A DNA stretch of 64,000 bases from an uncultured Blautia sp. Lineage in GTDB: Bacteria; Bacillota; Clostridia; Lachnospirales; Lachnospiraceae. Each line of letters starts with the position of its first letter. Position 1 is the stretch's first letter. The notes below the pieces were generated by a model, which was not told the DNA's origin, did not search any database, and worked only from the letters and a program-made list of their open reading frames with translations. Positions 49,401 to 59,170 of the stretch are shown one piece after another. The stretch is from NCBI GenBank assembly GCA_900540785.1, contig UQHF01000002.1, positions 62,001 to 126,000 on the forward strand. Direction: 5' to 3'. The position numbers were made by a program, and so were the translations under genes.

Positions 49401-51299
49401 ATGAACAACAACAAAGAGTTCAAACCGTATATTCCGGCAGAAAAAATCACACCGGAGTTCACGGTGACATCTATTGTGATGGGTATTATCCTTGCAGTTG
49501 TATTCGGCGCAGCCAATGCTTACCTTGGTCTTCGTGTAGGTATGACTGTATCTGCTTCCATTCCGGCGGCAGTTATCTCTATGGGCGTTATCCGTGTCAT
49601 CATGAAGAAAAATTCTATTCTGGAGAGCAACATTGTCCAGACGATCGGTTCAGCCGGAGAGTCTCTGGCAGCCGGAGCTATTTTTACAATGCCTGCATTA
49701 TTCCTGTGGGCAGAAGAAGGTCTTTGCGAAAAACCGGGCCTTGTTGAAATTACACTGATCGCACTTTGCGGCGGTGTCCTGGGTGTACTTTTCATGGTAC
49801 CCCTTCGTAACGCGTTGATCGTAAAAGAACACGCAACTCTTCTTTACCCGGAAGGAACTGCATGTGCAGAGGTTCTCCTTGCAGGTGAGGAAGGCGGTTC
49901 CAATGCTTCTACTGTATTTACCGGTATGGGACTGGCGGCTGCATTTAAGTTTATTGTAGACGGTCTGAAGGTGATTCCTGCAGACGTTGCAGTTGCTTTT
50001 AAATCCTTTAAAGGTGAAATTGGTATGGAAGTTTATCCGGCGCTTCTCGGTGTCGGTTACATTGTAGGACCGAGGATTGCATCCTTTATGTTTGTTGGTT
50101 CCATTGTAGGCTGGCTTGTAATTATTCCGCTTATCTGTCTCTTCGGACCGGATACAGTTATGAATTACCCGATTGGAAATACAGATTCCATTATGAAAAT
50201 GTATACAGACGGCGGAGCAGCGGCTATCTGGGACACATATGTAAAATACATTGGAGCAGGAGCCATTGCCACAGGCGGAATTATTTCCCTTATTAAATCC
50301 CTGCCTCTTATCGTGACTACATTCCGCGATTCCATGAAGAGCATGAAAACCGGAAAAAATACAAGCACAGCAAGAACAGCGCAGGATCTTCCAATGAATA
50401 TGATCCTTGTTGGAATTGTAGCAATGGTATTTATTATCTGGCTTGTTCCTGCAATTCCGGTAAATCTTCTCGGAGCAGCTATGATTGTTATTTTCGGTTT
50501 CTTCTTTGCAACCGTATCCTCCCGTATGGTAGGTCTTATTGGAAGCTCCAATAACCCGGTTTCCGGTATGGCGATCGCAACACTTCTGATTTCTACTTTT
50601 GCTATTAAGGCATCAGGAGATACAGGAATCGGCGGCATGACAGGAGCCATTGCGATTGGTTCCGTTATCTGTATCGTAGCTGCCATTGCAGGCGATACTT
50701 CTCAGGACTTGAAAACAGGATACATTCTTGGTTCCACTCCTAAGAAACAGCAGATTGGTGAGCTGATCGGTGTTGTGGCAGCAGCCCTTGCCATTGGCGG
50801 AGTTCTTTATCTTCTTGATGCTGCATATGGATACGGCGGAGCAGACGTTCCGGCTCCACAGGCAACTCTCATGAAGATGATCGTAGAGGGAATCATGGGA
50901 GGAAATCTTCCGTGGACACTTGTATTTATCGGTGTGTTCCTTGCACTTGGACTTGAGATCCTCCACATTCCGGTAATGCCGTTTGCAATCGGTCTTTATC
51001 TTCCGATCTACTTAAATGCAACCATTATGCTGGGCGGTGTTGTTCGCTGGGCAGTTGGAAAGAGAAAAAATGTAGATGCAAAAACAAAAGAGAAACAGGA
51101 AACAGACGGAACACTTTACTGTGCCGGCATGATCGCAGGAGAGGGTCTTGTAGGTATTATTCTCGCAATCCTTACTCTTGCCGGAGTGAAAACTGCCATT
51201 AATGGCGTAAACTTTGGAAATATCGGCGGCATTGTTCTCATGGCTGTTATGATCCTCTGTCTGCTGAAATTCTCCATCTGGAAGAAGAAAAAAGCCTGA
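49401..51299 (+). CDS. OPT-family oligopeptide transporter
   Basis: 632-residue polytopic membrane protein of about 14-16 segments. FTVTSIVMGIILAVVFGAAN near the start with AYLGLRVGMTVSASIP is the OPT signature; VGMEVYPALLGVGYIVGPR-like and VSGMAIATLL segments follow. Bacterial OPTs import peptides or metal-chelate (siderophore-like) compounds, probably proton-coupled. Overlaps its PqqD-like partner by 1 bp (TGATG). Confidence 0.93.
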   Translation: MNNNKEFKPYIPAEKITPEFTVTSIVMGIILAVVFGAANAYLGLRVGMTVSASIPAAVISMGVIRVIMKKNSILESNIVQTIGSAGESLAAGAIFTMPALFLWAEEGLCEKPGLVEITLIALCGGVLGVLFMVPLRNALIVKEHATLLYPEGTACAEVLLAGEEGGSNASTVFTGMGLAAAFKFIVDGLKVIPADVAVAFKSFKGEIGMEVYPALLGVGYIVGPRIASFMFVGSIVGWLVIIPLICLFGPDTVMNYPIGNTDSIMKMYTDGGAAAIWDTYVKYIGAGAIATGGIISLIKSLPLIVTTFRDSMKSMKTGKNTSTARTAQDLPMNMILVGIVAMVFIIWLVPAIPVNLLGAAMIVIFGFFFATVSSRMVGLIGSSNNPVSGMAIATLLISTFAIKASGDTGIGGMTGAIAIGSVICIVAAIAGDTSQDLKTGYILGSTPKKQQIGELIGVVAAALAIGGVLYLLDAAYGYGGADVPAPQATLMKMIVEGIMGGNLPWTLVFIGVFLALGLEILHIPVMPFAIGLYLPIYLNATIMLGGVVRWAVGKRKNVDAKTKEKQETDGTLYCAGMIAGEGLVGIILAILTLAGVKTAINGVNFGNIGGIVLMAVMILCLLKFSIWKKKKA

Positions 51300-51670
51300 T
51301 GAGTAAAAAAAATAAAAAAAATCAGCCGCAGATAAATTATCTCGATTTGATTCCTGAAAAAGCGCCGTCCATAAAATGGCACAGGGATTTAAAAGAGAGA
51401 GTGATTCTGGAAATTGAAAATACAGGTGTGTTTAATACCATTGCCCAAAAAGTTTTCAATAAACCACGTTATACGAAAGTACATCTTGACGGGTTTGGAA
51501 CTTTTATCTGGCCTCTGATCGATGGCAGACGGAGCGTAATGGACATTGCAGCCTGTGTAAAAGAAGAGTACGGGGAAAAGGCAGAGCCTCTTTACCCGAG
51601 AATTGTCCAGTATTTCCAGACGGTAGAAAGCTATCATTTTGTGCGGTTTATCAATAAGCCTGAAAAGTAA
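51299..51670 (+). CDS. PqqD-like peptide-binding protein fused in operon with OPT transporter
   Basis: 123 residues. The C-terminal ~85 residues match PqqD/RRE-type winged helix fold: VFNTIAQKVFNKPRYTKVHL, GFGTFIWPLIDGRRSVMDIA and a final helix region YPRIVQYFQTVESYHFV. RRE domains recognise leader peptides of RiPPs. The N-terminus is basic (MSKKNKKNQPQINYLDLIPE). No precursor peptide, radical-SAM or other maturase gene is nearby. Translationally coupled to the OPT gene, and ends at a terminator. Confidence 0.8.
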   Translation: MSKKNKKNQPQINYLDLIPEKAPSIKWHRDLKERVILEIENTGVFNTIAQKVFNKPRYTKVHLDGFGTFIWPLIDGRRSVMDIAACVKEEYGEKAEPLYPRIVQYFQTVESYHFVRFINKPEK

Positions 51671-51688
51671 AACAGGACAGGAAGAAGG

Positions 51689-51719
51689 TGAGAGCAGCGT
51701 TGTCTGCTCTCATTTTTTT
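51689..51719 (+). terminator. Terminator after the PqqD-like gene
   Basis: TGAGAGCAG pairs with CTGCTCTCA around CGTTGT, followed by TTTTTTT. Confidence 0.92.
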
Positions 51720-51885
51720 CGCGAAATGGAGAAATTTATAAGAAATGAACAAAAAAACGTAAGTTTTTTCGCTTTTCCTCTTTTATTTTTGTTTATTTTG
51801 TATTAAAATAAAAACAGGTATGAGAACGGAAATTAAAAAATGACGGCAGTAGCATACACTTTATACAGAAAGGGATTGAATAATC

Positions 51886-52971
51886 ATGATTTCAAATCAG
51901 GTGCTGCAAAATACACTGGAGGGCTTAAAGGAAATCTCCAGAACGGAATTTTGTATCATTGATACAGAGGGAAAATTATTAGCCACTACATTTCCGGATT
52001 TTGAGGTTCAGGTAACGGATATTCAGGCGTTTGTAGGTTCCCAGGCAGATAGTCAGCTTGTGAAAGGGTATCAGTATTTTAAAGTATGTGACGATTATCG
52101 TCTGGAATATATCCTTGTGGCACACGGTGACGACGAAGATACGTACATGGTCGGAAAGCTGGCTGCATTCCAGATCCAGAATCTGATCGTAGCCTATAAG
52201 GAACGTTTTGATAAGGACAGCTTTATAAAGAATCTTCTTCTGGACAACCTTCTTCTTGTGGATATTTACAACAGAGCAAAGAAGCTTCACATTGATGCAG
52301 ATGTGCGCCGTGTTGTTATGATGCTTGAGATGGAGCAGGAAAAAGAGCACAGTTCTATTGAGATTGTAAAAAGCGCCTTTGGCAGCAAGAGCCAGGATTT
52401 CATCACAGCAGTAGATGAGAGAAGCGTGATCATTGTAAAAGAGCTGGAAGACGGAGAAGGATATGAAGAGATGGATCGTCTTGCGCATGCAATTCTGGAT
52501 ACCCTGGGCATGAACGATGGAACGATCCATATGGCATACGGAACGATCGTGCGTGAGCTGAAGGAAGTTTCCAGATCTTATAAAGAAGCAAGAATGGCGC
52601 TTGACGTAGGCAAGATCTTCTTCTCAGACAGAGAAGTGATCGCATACAGTTCTCTGGGAATCGGACGTCTGATCTATCAGCTTCCTATTCCGCTTTGTAA
52701 AATGTTCATCAAAGAAATCTTTGACGGAAAATCTCCGGACGATTTCGATGAGGAAACACTTGTGACAATCGACAAATTCTTTGAGAACAGCCTGAATGTA
52801 TCTGAGACATCAAGGCAGCTTTACATTCACAGAAATACACTTGTATATCGCCTTGATAAGCTGCAGAAGAGTACAGGACTGGATCTTCGTGTATTTGAGG
52901 ATGCCATTACCTTTAAGATCGCGCTTATGGTTGTCCGTTACATGAAGTATATGGAGTCTCTGGAATATTAA
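51886..52971 (+). CDS. PucR/CdaR-family transcriptional regulator
   Basis: 361 residues. An N-terminal sensor region (FCIIDTEGKLLATTFPDFEV), a GGDEF-like/CdaR middle, and a C-terminal HTH_30: NVSETSRQLYIHRNTLVYRL and DKLQKSTGLDLRVFED. Family members sense small carbohydrate or purine metabolites. It sits 4 bp ahead of the AraC regulator. The 215-bp spacer before it holds a terminator and AT-rich sequence but no clear promoter. Confidence 0.87.
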   Translation: MISNQVLQNTLEGLKEISRTEFCIIDTEGKLLATTFPDFEVQVTDIQAFVGSQADSQLVKGYQYFKVCDDYRLEYILVAHGDDEDTYMVGKLAAFQIQNLIVAYKERFDKDSFIKNLLLDNLLLVDIYNRAKKLHIDADVRRVVMMLEMEQEKEHSSIEIVKSAFGSKSQDFITAVDERSVIIVKELEDGEGYEEMDRLAHAILDTLGMNDGTIHMAYGTIVRELKEVSRSYKEARMALDVGKIFFSDREVIAYSSLGIGRLIYQLPIPLCKMFIKEIFDGKSPDDFDEETLVTIDKFFENSLNVSETSRQLYIHRNTLVYRLDKLQKSTGLDLRVFEDAITFKIALMVVRYMKYMESLEY

Positions 52972-52974
52972 AAA

Positions 52975-53811
52975 ATGGAAGAAGCAAGGACTCTTCTTCT
53001 TTCGGAAAGAGGATTTTCAGATCTGTATCTCTGTTACTGCGGACAGTCCAGATGTATGCCCCTTCATAATTACGGACCGGCAGTCCGTCCCAACTATATT
53101 ATCCATTATATTACAGAGGGGAAAGGCTGTTTTTACGCAGGGGGAAACCGGTATGAGCTGGAAGCAGGGCAGGGATTTTTGATCGTGCCGGGACAGCAGA
53201 CCTTTTATCAGGCAGATAAAGAAGAACCCTGGACGTATCTTTGGGTAGGCTTTGATGGCAGGAACGTAGAGCATTACTTAAAAGAAATTGGTCTTACTTC
53301 GGAGAAACCGGTTTACCGCTGTGAAAACGGGAAGGTTTTGCAGGAAATTGTAGGAGAAATGCTTGAGAAACAAAAGGCTTCTTTTTCCGGACAGTTGTTT
53401 TTAGAAGGGCTTCTTTACCGTTTCTTTGCAGCTCTCTCAGAGAATATCGAGATGCCGGCTCTTTCCAGACAGGAGAGCGAAAATCTTTATGTGAAAAGAG
53501 CAATGGAATTTATCCGAAACAATTATTTTGAGGATATTAAGGTAACAGACATTGCGGATTATGTATGTGTAAACAGAAGTTATCTTTATACGCTGTTTCA
53601 GAAAGGTCTTCATATGTCGCCAAGCAGGTACCTGGCAGAGGTTCGTATGAGCCAGGCAGAAAAACTTCTTCTGATGACGGATTTTTCCATAGAGGTGGTT
53701 TCCCGCTCCTGTGGGTACGGAGATTCTCTTTCATTTACGAGAACGTTTAAGGAGCATTTCAAAATGCCGCCTTCTCAGTACAGAAAAGAAAAAAGAAAAG
53801 AACAAATCTAA
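52975..53811 (+). CDS. AraC-family regulator of the alpha-galactosidase
   Basis: 278 residues. N-terminal cupin sensor (RPNYIIHYITEGKGCFYAGG; GFLIVPGQQTFYQAD) and two C-terminal helix-turn-helices: KVTDIADYVCVNRSYLYTLF and IEVVSRSCGYGDSLSFTRTF ending KEHFKMPPSQYRKE. It lies upstream of a GH36 gene; in Ruminococcus gnavus, an AraC/XylS regulator has been described beside the Aga1 alpha-galactosidase. Role as galactoside-responsive activator is inferred. Confidence 0.9.
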   Translation: MEEARTLLLSERGFSDLYLCYCGQSRCMPLHNYGPAVRPNYIIHYITEGKGCFYAGGNRYELEAGQGFLIVPGQQTFYQADKEEPWTYLWVGFDGRNVEHYLKEIGLTSEKPVYRCENGKVLQEIVGEMLEKQKASFSGQLFLEGLLYRFFAALSENIEMPALSRQESENLYVKRAMEFIRNNYFEDIKVTDIADYVCVNRSYLYTLFQKGLHMSPSRYLAEVRMSQAEKLLLMTDFSIEVVSRSCGYGDSLSFTRTFKEHFKMPPSQYRKEKRKEQI

Positions 53812-53831
53812 CATTTTACATGGTATTTTTA

Positions 53832-53865
53832 ACATCTCCTTCTTTTGGAAGGAGATGTATTTTTT
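53832..53865 (+). terminator. Terminator between araC and the alpha-galactosidase gene
   Basis: ACATCTCCTTC pairs with GAAGGAGATGT around TTTTG, followed by ATTTTTTT. A TATAAT (53866-53871) begins at the end of the T-run and is a candidate -10 for the next gene; nothing like a -35 is present at the right distance. Confidence 0.88.
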
Positions 53866-53915
53866 TATAATACGGATATAGAGATATGCTGAAAACAGCA
53901 GATGGGAGGATTTTT

Positions 53916-56138
53916 ATGAGTATTATTTTTCACGAAAGTACATCCGTATTTCATTTATATAATGAAGAGATCAGTTACATTATGATGGTTTTGAAAAACG
54001 GACATATGGGACAGCTTTATTTTGGAAAGCGGATTCATGATAAAGAGGATTTTACTTATCTTTTAGAAAATTACTGCCGCGCAATGGGTTCTCATGTTTT
54101 TGAAGGGGAAAAAAACCTTTCTCTTGAACATACAAAACAGGAATACGGTGTGTATGGAAATACAGATTACCGCCAGCCGGCAGTGGAGGTGCTTCAGAAT
54201 AATGGAAGCCGGATTTCTGATTTTAAATATCAGGGCTTTTCTGTTGTTTCGGGAAAACCAAAGCTTTCCGGTCTTCCGGCAACCTACACGGAAGAGGACG
54301 GGGAGGCAGAAACACTTTTTCTTACATTAAAAGATCCGGTTACGGGAGTTCTTTTAAAGCTTTCCTATACTATTTTTGCAAAAGGCGGCGTGATCGCAAG
54401 AAATGCGTATTTTGAAAATGAAGGAGAGGAAAGTCTTCACCTTACAACAGCTATGAGCCTTTGTATGGATCTGCCGGATTACGATTACGAATGGATTCAG
54501 TTTTCCGGCGCATGGTCGAGAGAGCGTCATGAAAAGGTGAGAAAGCTGGAGCAGGGGATTCAGTCTGTTGGAAGCAGAAGAGGACATTCCTCTCATGAAC
54601 ACAATCCGTTTGTGATTTTAAAACGTCCTACGGCAGATGAATTTCAGGGAGAAGCCATAGGTTTCAGCCTTGTGTACAGCGGAAACTTTCTGGCACAGGC
54701 AGAGGTGGATACACACGGTTCTACAAGAATGCTTATGGGAATCCACCCGGATGGTTTTGACTGGAAACTGGAAAAAGGCGAAAGTTTCCAGACTCCTGAG
54801 GCAGTGATGGTATACACAGATAAAGGTCTGAATCATTTAAGCCAGACCTTCCATAAATTGTATCAGCGCCGGCTTGCAAGAGGGTACTGGAGAGATAAGG
54901 CACGTCCGATCCTTATTAATAACTGGGAAGCTACTTATTTTGATTTTACAGAAGAGCGCATTGTGGAAATTGCGGAAAAGGCAAAAGAATGCGGTGTGGA
55001 ACTTTTCGTCCTGGACGATGGCTGGTTTGGCCAGAGAAGCTCCGATAAGGCAGGACTTGGAGACTGGGTGGCAAACAGGGAACGTCTTCCACAGGGAATT
55101 GAGGGGCTGGCAGAGCGTATCAGCAGTCTTGGAATGAAATTCGGTTTGTGGTTTGAGCCGGAGATGGTAAATAAAGATTCTGATTTATACAGAGCACATC
55201 CGGACTGGATTTTACAAGCTCCGGGCAGAACAAATTCTCACGGAAGATTTCAGCACGTTCTTGATTTTTCCAGAAAAGAAGTGGTGGATGCCATTTATGA
55301 GATGATGAGCAAAATTCTTGGAAATGCGAAAATTTCCTATGTGAAATGGGATATGAACCGAAGCATTACCGAGTGTTTCAGTGCAGCGCTTCCCGCTGAC
55401 AGACAGGGAGAAGTATTTCACAGATATATTCTTGGAGTGTATGATCTGTATGAGCGCCTGACTTCAAGATTTCCGGAGATATTGTTCGAATCCTGTGCAA
55501 GCGGCGGAGCAAGATTTGATCCCGGCATTTTATATTACGCGCCTCAGGGCTGGACAAGCGACGATACAGATGCAGTGGAACGCCTGAAAATCCAGTATGG
55601 GACTTCCTACTGTTATCCGATAAGCTCTATGGGAAGCCATGTATCTGTTTCTCCGAATCATCAGCTCAACAGAGAGACGCCCCTTTATACAAGGGCGAAT
55701 GTAGCCTATTTCGGCACCTTCGGATATGAGCTTGACTTAAATAAGCTGACAGAGGAAGAGCAGGAGGAAGTAAAAAAACAGATCGCCTTTATGAAGGAAT
55801 ACAGAGAGCTGTTCCAGTTTGGCACATTTTACCGTCTCAGCAGCCCGTTTGAAAATAATGTGACAGCGTGGATGTCTGTAAGCGAGGATAAGAAAACAGC
55901 GATCGTAGGCTGGTATCGTGTGCTGAATCCTGTAAATGGCAGCTATACACGGCTGAAACTCTGCGGACTTCTGGAAGATGCGGAATATACCGTAGAGGGA
56001 CAGAAGGGAACCTTCTTTGGAGATGAGCTTATGAATCTTGGAATTCTCACAAGCGATGCCACATCAGGGGAAGCACAGGAAGGTCAGTTTAAGGGGTGTG
56101 ATTTTGATTCCAGGCTGTATATTCTGAAAGCAAAATAA
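53916..56138 (+). CDS. Alpha-galactosidase, GH36
   Basis: 740 residues, no signal peptide, so intracellular. Start ATG 53916 with GGGAGGA. The N-terminal beta-sandwich spans about residues 1-310. The catalytic barrel contains VLDDGWFGQRSSDKAGLGDW, GLWFEPEMVN, the nucleophile Asp in YVKWDMNRSITE and the acid/base Asp in WTSDDTDAVER; SCASGGARFDPGIL is also typical. Hydrolyses raffinose-type and melibiose galactosides. No transporter lies nearby. Confidence 0.95.
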   Translation: MSIIFHESTSVFHLYNEEISYIMMVLKNGHMGQLYFGKRIHDKEDFTYLLENYCRAMGSHVFEGEKNLSLEHTKQEYGVYGNTDYRQPAVEVLQNNGSRISDFKYQGFSVVSGKPKLSGLPATYTEEDGEAETLFLTLKDPVTGVLLKLSYTIFAKGGVIARNAYFENEGEESLHLTTAMSLCMDLPDYDYEWIQFSGAWSRERHEKVRKLEQGIQSVGSRRGHSSHEHNPFVILKRPTADEFQGEAIGFSLVYSGNFLAQAEVDTHGSTRMLMGIHPDGFDWKLEKGESFQTPEAVMVYTDKGLNHLSQTFHKLYQRRLARGYWRDKARPILINNWEATYFDFTEERIVEIAEKAKECGVELFVLDDGWFGQRSSDKAGLGDWVANRERLPQGIEGLAERISSLGMKFGLWFEPEMVNKDSDLYRAHPDWILQAPGRTNSHGRFQHVLDFSRKEVVDAIYEMMSKILGNAKISYVKWDMNRSITECFSAALPADRQGEVFHRYILGVYDLYERLTSRFPEILFESCASGGARFDPGILYYAPQGWTSDDTDAVERLKIQYGTSYCYPISSMGSHVSVSPNHQLNRETPLYTRANVAYFGTFGYELDLNKLTEEEQEEVKKQIAFMKEYRELFQFGTFYRLSSPFENNVTAWMSVSEDKKTAIVGWYRVLNPVNGSYTRLKLCGLLEDAEYTVEGQKGTFFGDELMNLGILTSDATSGEAQEGQFKGCDFDSRLYILKAK

Positions 56139-56179
56139 AAAGAAAGGGATTTCCTGTTTTCATTTAAAATTCTTTGTGC

Positions 56180-56242
56180 TATAATGAGTCCGCAAGTTGG
56201 ATATAAAAAACAGTTGCAATTTAACACAGAATATATTACAAT
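56180..56242 (+). promoter_or_regulatory. Candidate ftsEX promoters
   Basis: Two candidates in the 190-bp spacer: an extended -10 TGC-TATAAT (56180-56185) with weak -35, and TTGCAA (56214-56219), 17 nt, TACAAT (56237-56242). I cannot say which is used. Confidence 0.5.
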
Positions 56243-56328
56243 AATGTTACAAAATGATAAAATTAATGTTTCTGCGTAATATGATTCTGTGAAAACAACA
56301 GAATCACAGGATAAAACAGGAGGTTCCA

Positions 56329-57012
56329 ATGATAGATTTAGAAGATGTAAGTAAATCATACGGACCGGGTCTTCCGGCTGTCAATCATGTAAACTTACAT
56401 GTGGATAAGGGAGAGTTTGTGTTTGTGGTAGGAAGCAGCGGTTCCGGCAAATCTACTCTTATCAAGCTGCTTATGAAAGAGCTTGACTCCACATCAGGCG
56501 CCATCACGGTAAGCGGAGAGCGTCTGGAAGGAATGCGCCACAGAAGAGTTGCAAAATACAGAAGAAAACTTGGTGTTGTGTTCCAGGATTTCCGTCTTTT
56601 AAAAGACAGGGACGTATATGAAAACGTGGCGTTTGCCCAGCGTGTGATCGGAAGACCTACCCGTGTTATAAGAAAACGTGTGCCGGAGGTTCTGCAGGAG
56701 GTAGGACTTGCAGGAAAGTATAAATCTTATCCGGATGAGCTTTCCGGAGGAGAGCAGCAGAGAGTTGCTCTTGCAAGAGCCCTCGTAAACCGGCCGGATA
56801 TTCTTCTGGCAGATGAGCCTACAGGAAACCTTGACCCGAAAACTTCAGAGGAGATCATGGCGCTTCTGGAGCAGATTAATGAGAGAGGAACTACGGTTCT
56901 TGTTGTTACCCACAATAAGGAGATTGTAAACTCCATGAAAAAGCGTGTTCTCACCATGCACGACGGTGTAATTGTAAGTGATGAGAAAGAAGGAGGGTAT
57001 CATGAGGCCTAG
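56329..57012 (+). CDS. ftsE: Cell-division ABC ATPase FtsE
   Basis: 227 residues. Walker A VVGSSGSGKSTLIKLL, Q-loop VVFQDFRLLKDRDVYENVA, signature LSGGEQQRVALARALV, Walker B ILLADEPTGNLDP. FtsE does not transport; with FtsX it switches on peptidoglycan hydrolases. Its stop lies 11 bp inside ftsX. In spore-formers FtsEX is also used at sporulation onset. Confidence 0.95.
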   Translation: MIDLEDVSKSYGPGLPAVNHVNLHVDKGEFVFVVGSSGSGKSTLIKLLMKELDSTSGAITVSGERLEGMRHRRVAKYRRKLGVVFQDFRLLKDRDVYENVAFAQRVIGRPTRVIRKRVPEVLQEVGLAGKYKSYPDELSGGEQQRVALARALVNRPDILLADEPTGNLDPKTSEEIMALLEQINERGTTVLVVTHNKEIVNSMKKRVLTMHDGVIVSDEKEGGYHEA

Positions 57013-57907
57013 TACATTATGGTTTAATCTGAAGCAGGGAATTAAAAATATTAAGAGAAACTGGATGTTCTCTATTGCTTCTGTCCTTACAATGGCAGCC
57101 TGTATTTTCCTTTTCGGTATTTTTTATTCTATCGTTACAAATGTAAATCAGGCAACTCATAAAATGGAAAAAGAAATCCCGATCACCGTGTTCTTTGATG
57201 AGGGAACAAGCGAAGAGGACATAGCAAAGATTGGGGAGCTGATCAAGGCGCGTCCTGAGGTGGAACGTGTAGATTATGAATCAGCCGACGAAGCCTGGGA
57301 GAAATTCAGCAAAGAGTATTTTGAAGGTTCAGAGGCGGCTGAGGGATTCAAAGATGATAACCCTCTTGTAAACTCCTCAAACTATCAGATATACATGAAT
57401 GATATTGCAAAACAGGGAGAGCTGGTAGCTTATGTGGAAAGTCTTGACCATGTAAGAGAAGTGGAGCAGTCTCAGCAGGCAGCAGAGACACTGGCGTCTT
57501 TAAGCCGTCTTGTTTCCTATGCCTCCATTGTGATCATCGCAGTGCTTCTCCTGATTTCCATTTTCCTTATCAGCAATACCATTTCTGTAGGTATTTCTGT
57601 AAGGAAAGAAGAAATCGGAATTATGAAGTATATCGGTGCAACGGATGCGTTTGTACGTCTTCCTTTTGTTCTGGAAGGTGTTGTGCTTGGAATTATCGGC
57701 GCGGCAATTCCTTTAGTCGGTCTGTTCTTTGTATATAATTCTACCGTACAGTACATATTTACAAAATTCAACGTGCTGACAGTGATCGTGGATTTTATTC
57801 CCGTTGTGGAAATTTACCGCACGCTGCTGCCGATCGGACTTGCTCTTGGAATCGGCATTGGTCTTGTGGGAAGCTTTTTAACAACAAGAAAGCACTTGAA
57901 GGTGTGA
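57002..57907 (+). CDS. ftsX: Cell-division permease-like protein FtsX
   Basis: 301 residues with four transmembrane segments: one near the N-terminus (MFSIASVLTMAACIFLFGIF), an extracellular loop of about 130 residues, then three at the C-terminus including LLLISIFLISNTISVGISV. Start ATG 57002 after AAGGAGGG. Partners FtsE; the loop contacts a cell-wall hydrolase or its regulator. Confidence 0.94.
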   Translation: MRPSTLWFNLKQGIKNIKRNWMFSIASVLTMAACIFLFGIFYSIVTNVNQATHKMEKEIPITVFFDEGTSEEDIAKIGELIKARPEVERVDYESADEAWEKFSKEYFEGSEAAEGFKDDNPLVNSSNYQIYMNDIAKQGELVAYVESLDHVREVEQSQQAAETLASLSRLVSYASIVIIAVLLLISIFLISNTISVGISVRKEEIGIMKYIGATDAFVRLPFVLEGVVLGIIGAAIPLVGLFFVYNSTVQYIFTKFNVLTVIVDFIPVVEIYRTLLPIGLALGIGIGLVGSFLTTRKHLKV

Positions 57908-57937
57908 GAAAAATAAGATAAAATAAATACAGAAGAA

Positions 57938-57965
57938 AAGCTGCTGGAGTACGGCGGCTTTTTTT
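57938..57965 (+). terminator. Terminator after ftsX
   Basis: AAGCTGC (57938-57944) pairs with GCGGCTT (57954-57960, one G-T), followed by TTTTT. The stem is short, so partial readthrough to ctpA is possible. Confidence 0.72.
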
Positions 57966-57988
57966 ACTTTACAAGTGGAGTGGAAAAT

Positions 57989-59167
57989 ATGGACAGACAA
58001 TTCTGGAAAGGAGCGGCAGCAGGAGGCGCTGTTGTCGCAGTAGTCATGCTGGGAAGATTTGTGAGCATTTACGGCGGGGATACGGTGCTGGCAAACAGGG
58101 AATATGCAGAGAAGCTAAGGACACTGGAAAAGGTAATTGACACAAATTATCTGGAGGAAAAAGATGAGGACGCTCTGGCAGAAGGGATGTATGCCGGGCT
58201 TTTATACGGGCTGAACGATCCGTATTCCTGCTATTATACAGCGGAAGAATATGAGGAACAGAACACGGAAACAGAGGGCTCTTACGTGGGAATCGGCGTT
58301 GCCATGCAGAAAAACCCGGACGGCGGTGTGAAAATCGCAGAATGCTATGAAGGCGGCTCCGCATACGAGGCAGGAATTAAGGTAAATGATATTATAAGCG
58401 CCATAGACGGAAAAGACATTACAGACTGGGAAATGGAAGAGGTGGCAGATTATATTAAAAACCAGGAGGCAGATGCGGTTTCTCTTACGGTTCACAGAGA
58501 GGACGTGGAGGAAGCACTGGAAATTTCTGTAAAGATTGCAGATGTAGAACTGCCCAGCGTATATGGGGAAATGCTGGACGAAAGAACAGGATACATTGAA
58601 ATTACAGAATTTAAAGGTGTTACCTTTGAACAGTATAAAGAAACATTTGAACGTCTGGAAAAACAGGGAATGGAAAAGCTGGTGATCGATCTTCGCGACA
58701 ATCCCGGCGGGCTTTTAAGCTCTGTGTGCGATGTGCTTGGGTGGATTCTTCCGGAAGGACTTATCGTATATACAGAGGATAAGTATGGCAATAAAATGGA
58801 AGAAACGTGTGATGGAAAACACCCTCTTGATATGCCGCTTGCAGTTCTTGTAAATGAAGGAAGTGCCAGCGCCTCGGAAATTTTTGCAGGAGCTGTGCAG
58901 GATTATGGAGTGGGGACGATCGTGGGAACAACGACCTTCGGAAAAGGCGTTGTACAGGCGTTGTATCCCATGTCTGACGGAAGCGCAGTGAAACTTACTG
59001 TTTCCAAATATTATACGCCGAAAGGCAAAAACATCCACGGGGAGGGAATTAAACCCGATATTTCAGTAAAGATGAATCCGGAGCTTCTTAATCAGACAGA
59101 GATTACGATGGAGGAAGATAATCAGCTTCAGGCAGCCTTAGACTCACTGGAAGAACAGGAGAAATAA
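57989..59167 (+). CDS. S41-family C-terminal processing peptidase (CtpA-like)
   Basis: 392 residues from ATG 57989 (GGAG 8 nt upstream; the GTG at 57980 would place the start within that site). N-terminal membrane anchor (GAVVAVVMLGRFVSI), PDZ domain (GSYVGIGVAMQKNPDGG; AGIKVNDIISAIDGKD), and S41 core with the Ser in NEGSASASEIFAGA and the Lys in TFGKGVVQALY. Likely surface protease. Its position after ftsEX is common in Firmicutes (ftsEX-ctpB, where the protease can act during sporulation or division). Confidence 0.92.
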   Translation: MDRQFWKGAAAGGAVVAVVMLGRFVSIYGGDTVLANREYAEKLRTLEKVIDTNYLEEKDEDALAEGMYAGLLYGLNDPYSCYYTAEEYEEQNTETEGSYVGIGVAMQKNPDGGVKIAECYEGGSAYEAGIKVNDIISAIDGKDITDWEMEEVADYIKNQEADAVSLTVHREDVEEALEISVKIADVELPSVYGEMLDERTGYIEITEFKGVTFEQYKETFERLEKQGMEKLVIDLRDNPGGLLSSVCDVLGWILPEGLIVYTEDKYGNKMEETCDGKHPLDMPLAVLVNEGSASASEIFAGAVQDYGVGTIVGTTTFGKGVVQALYPMSDGSAVKLTVSKYYTPKGKNIHGEGIKPDISVKMNPELLNQTEITMEEDNQLQAALDSLEEQEK

Positions 59168-59170
59168 TTC

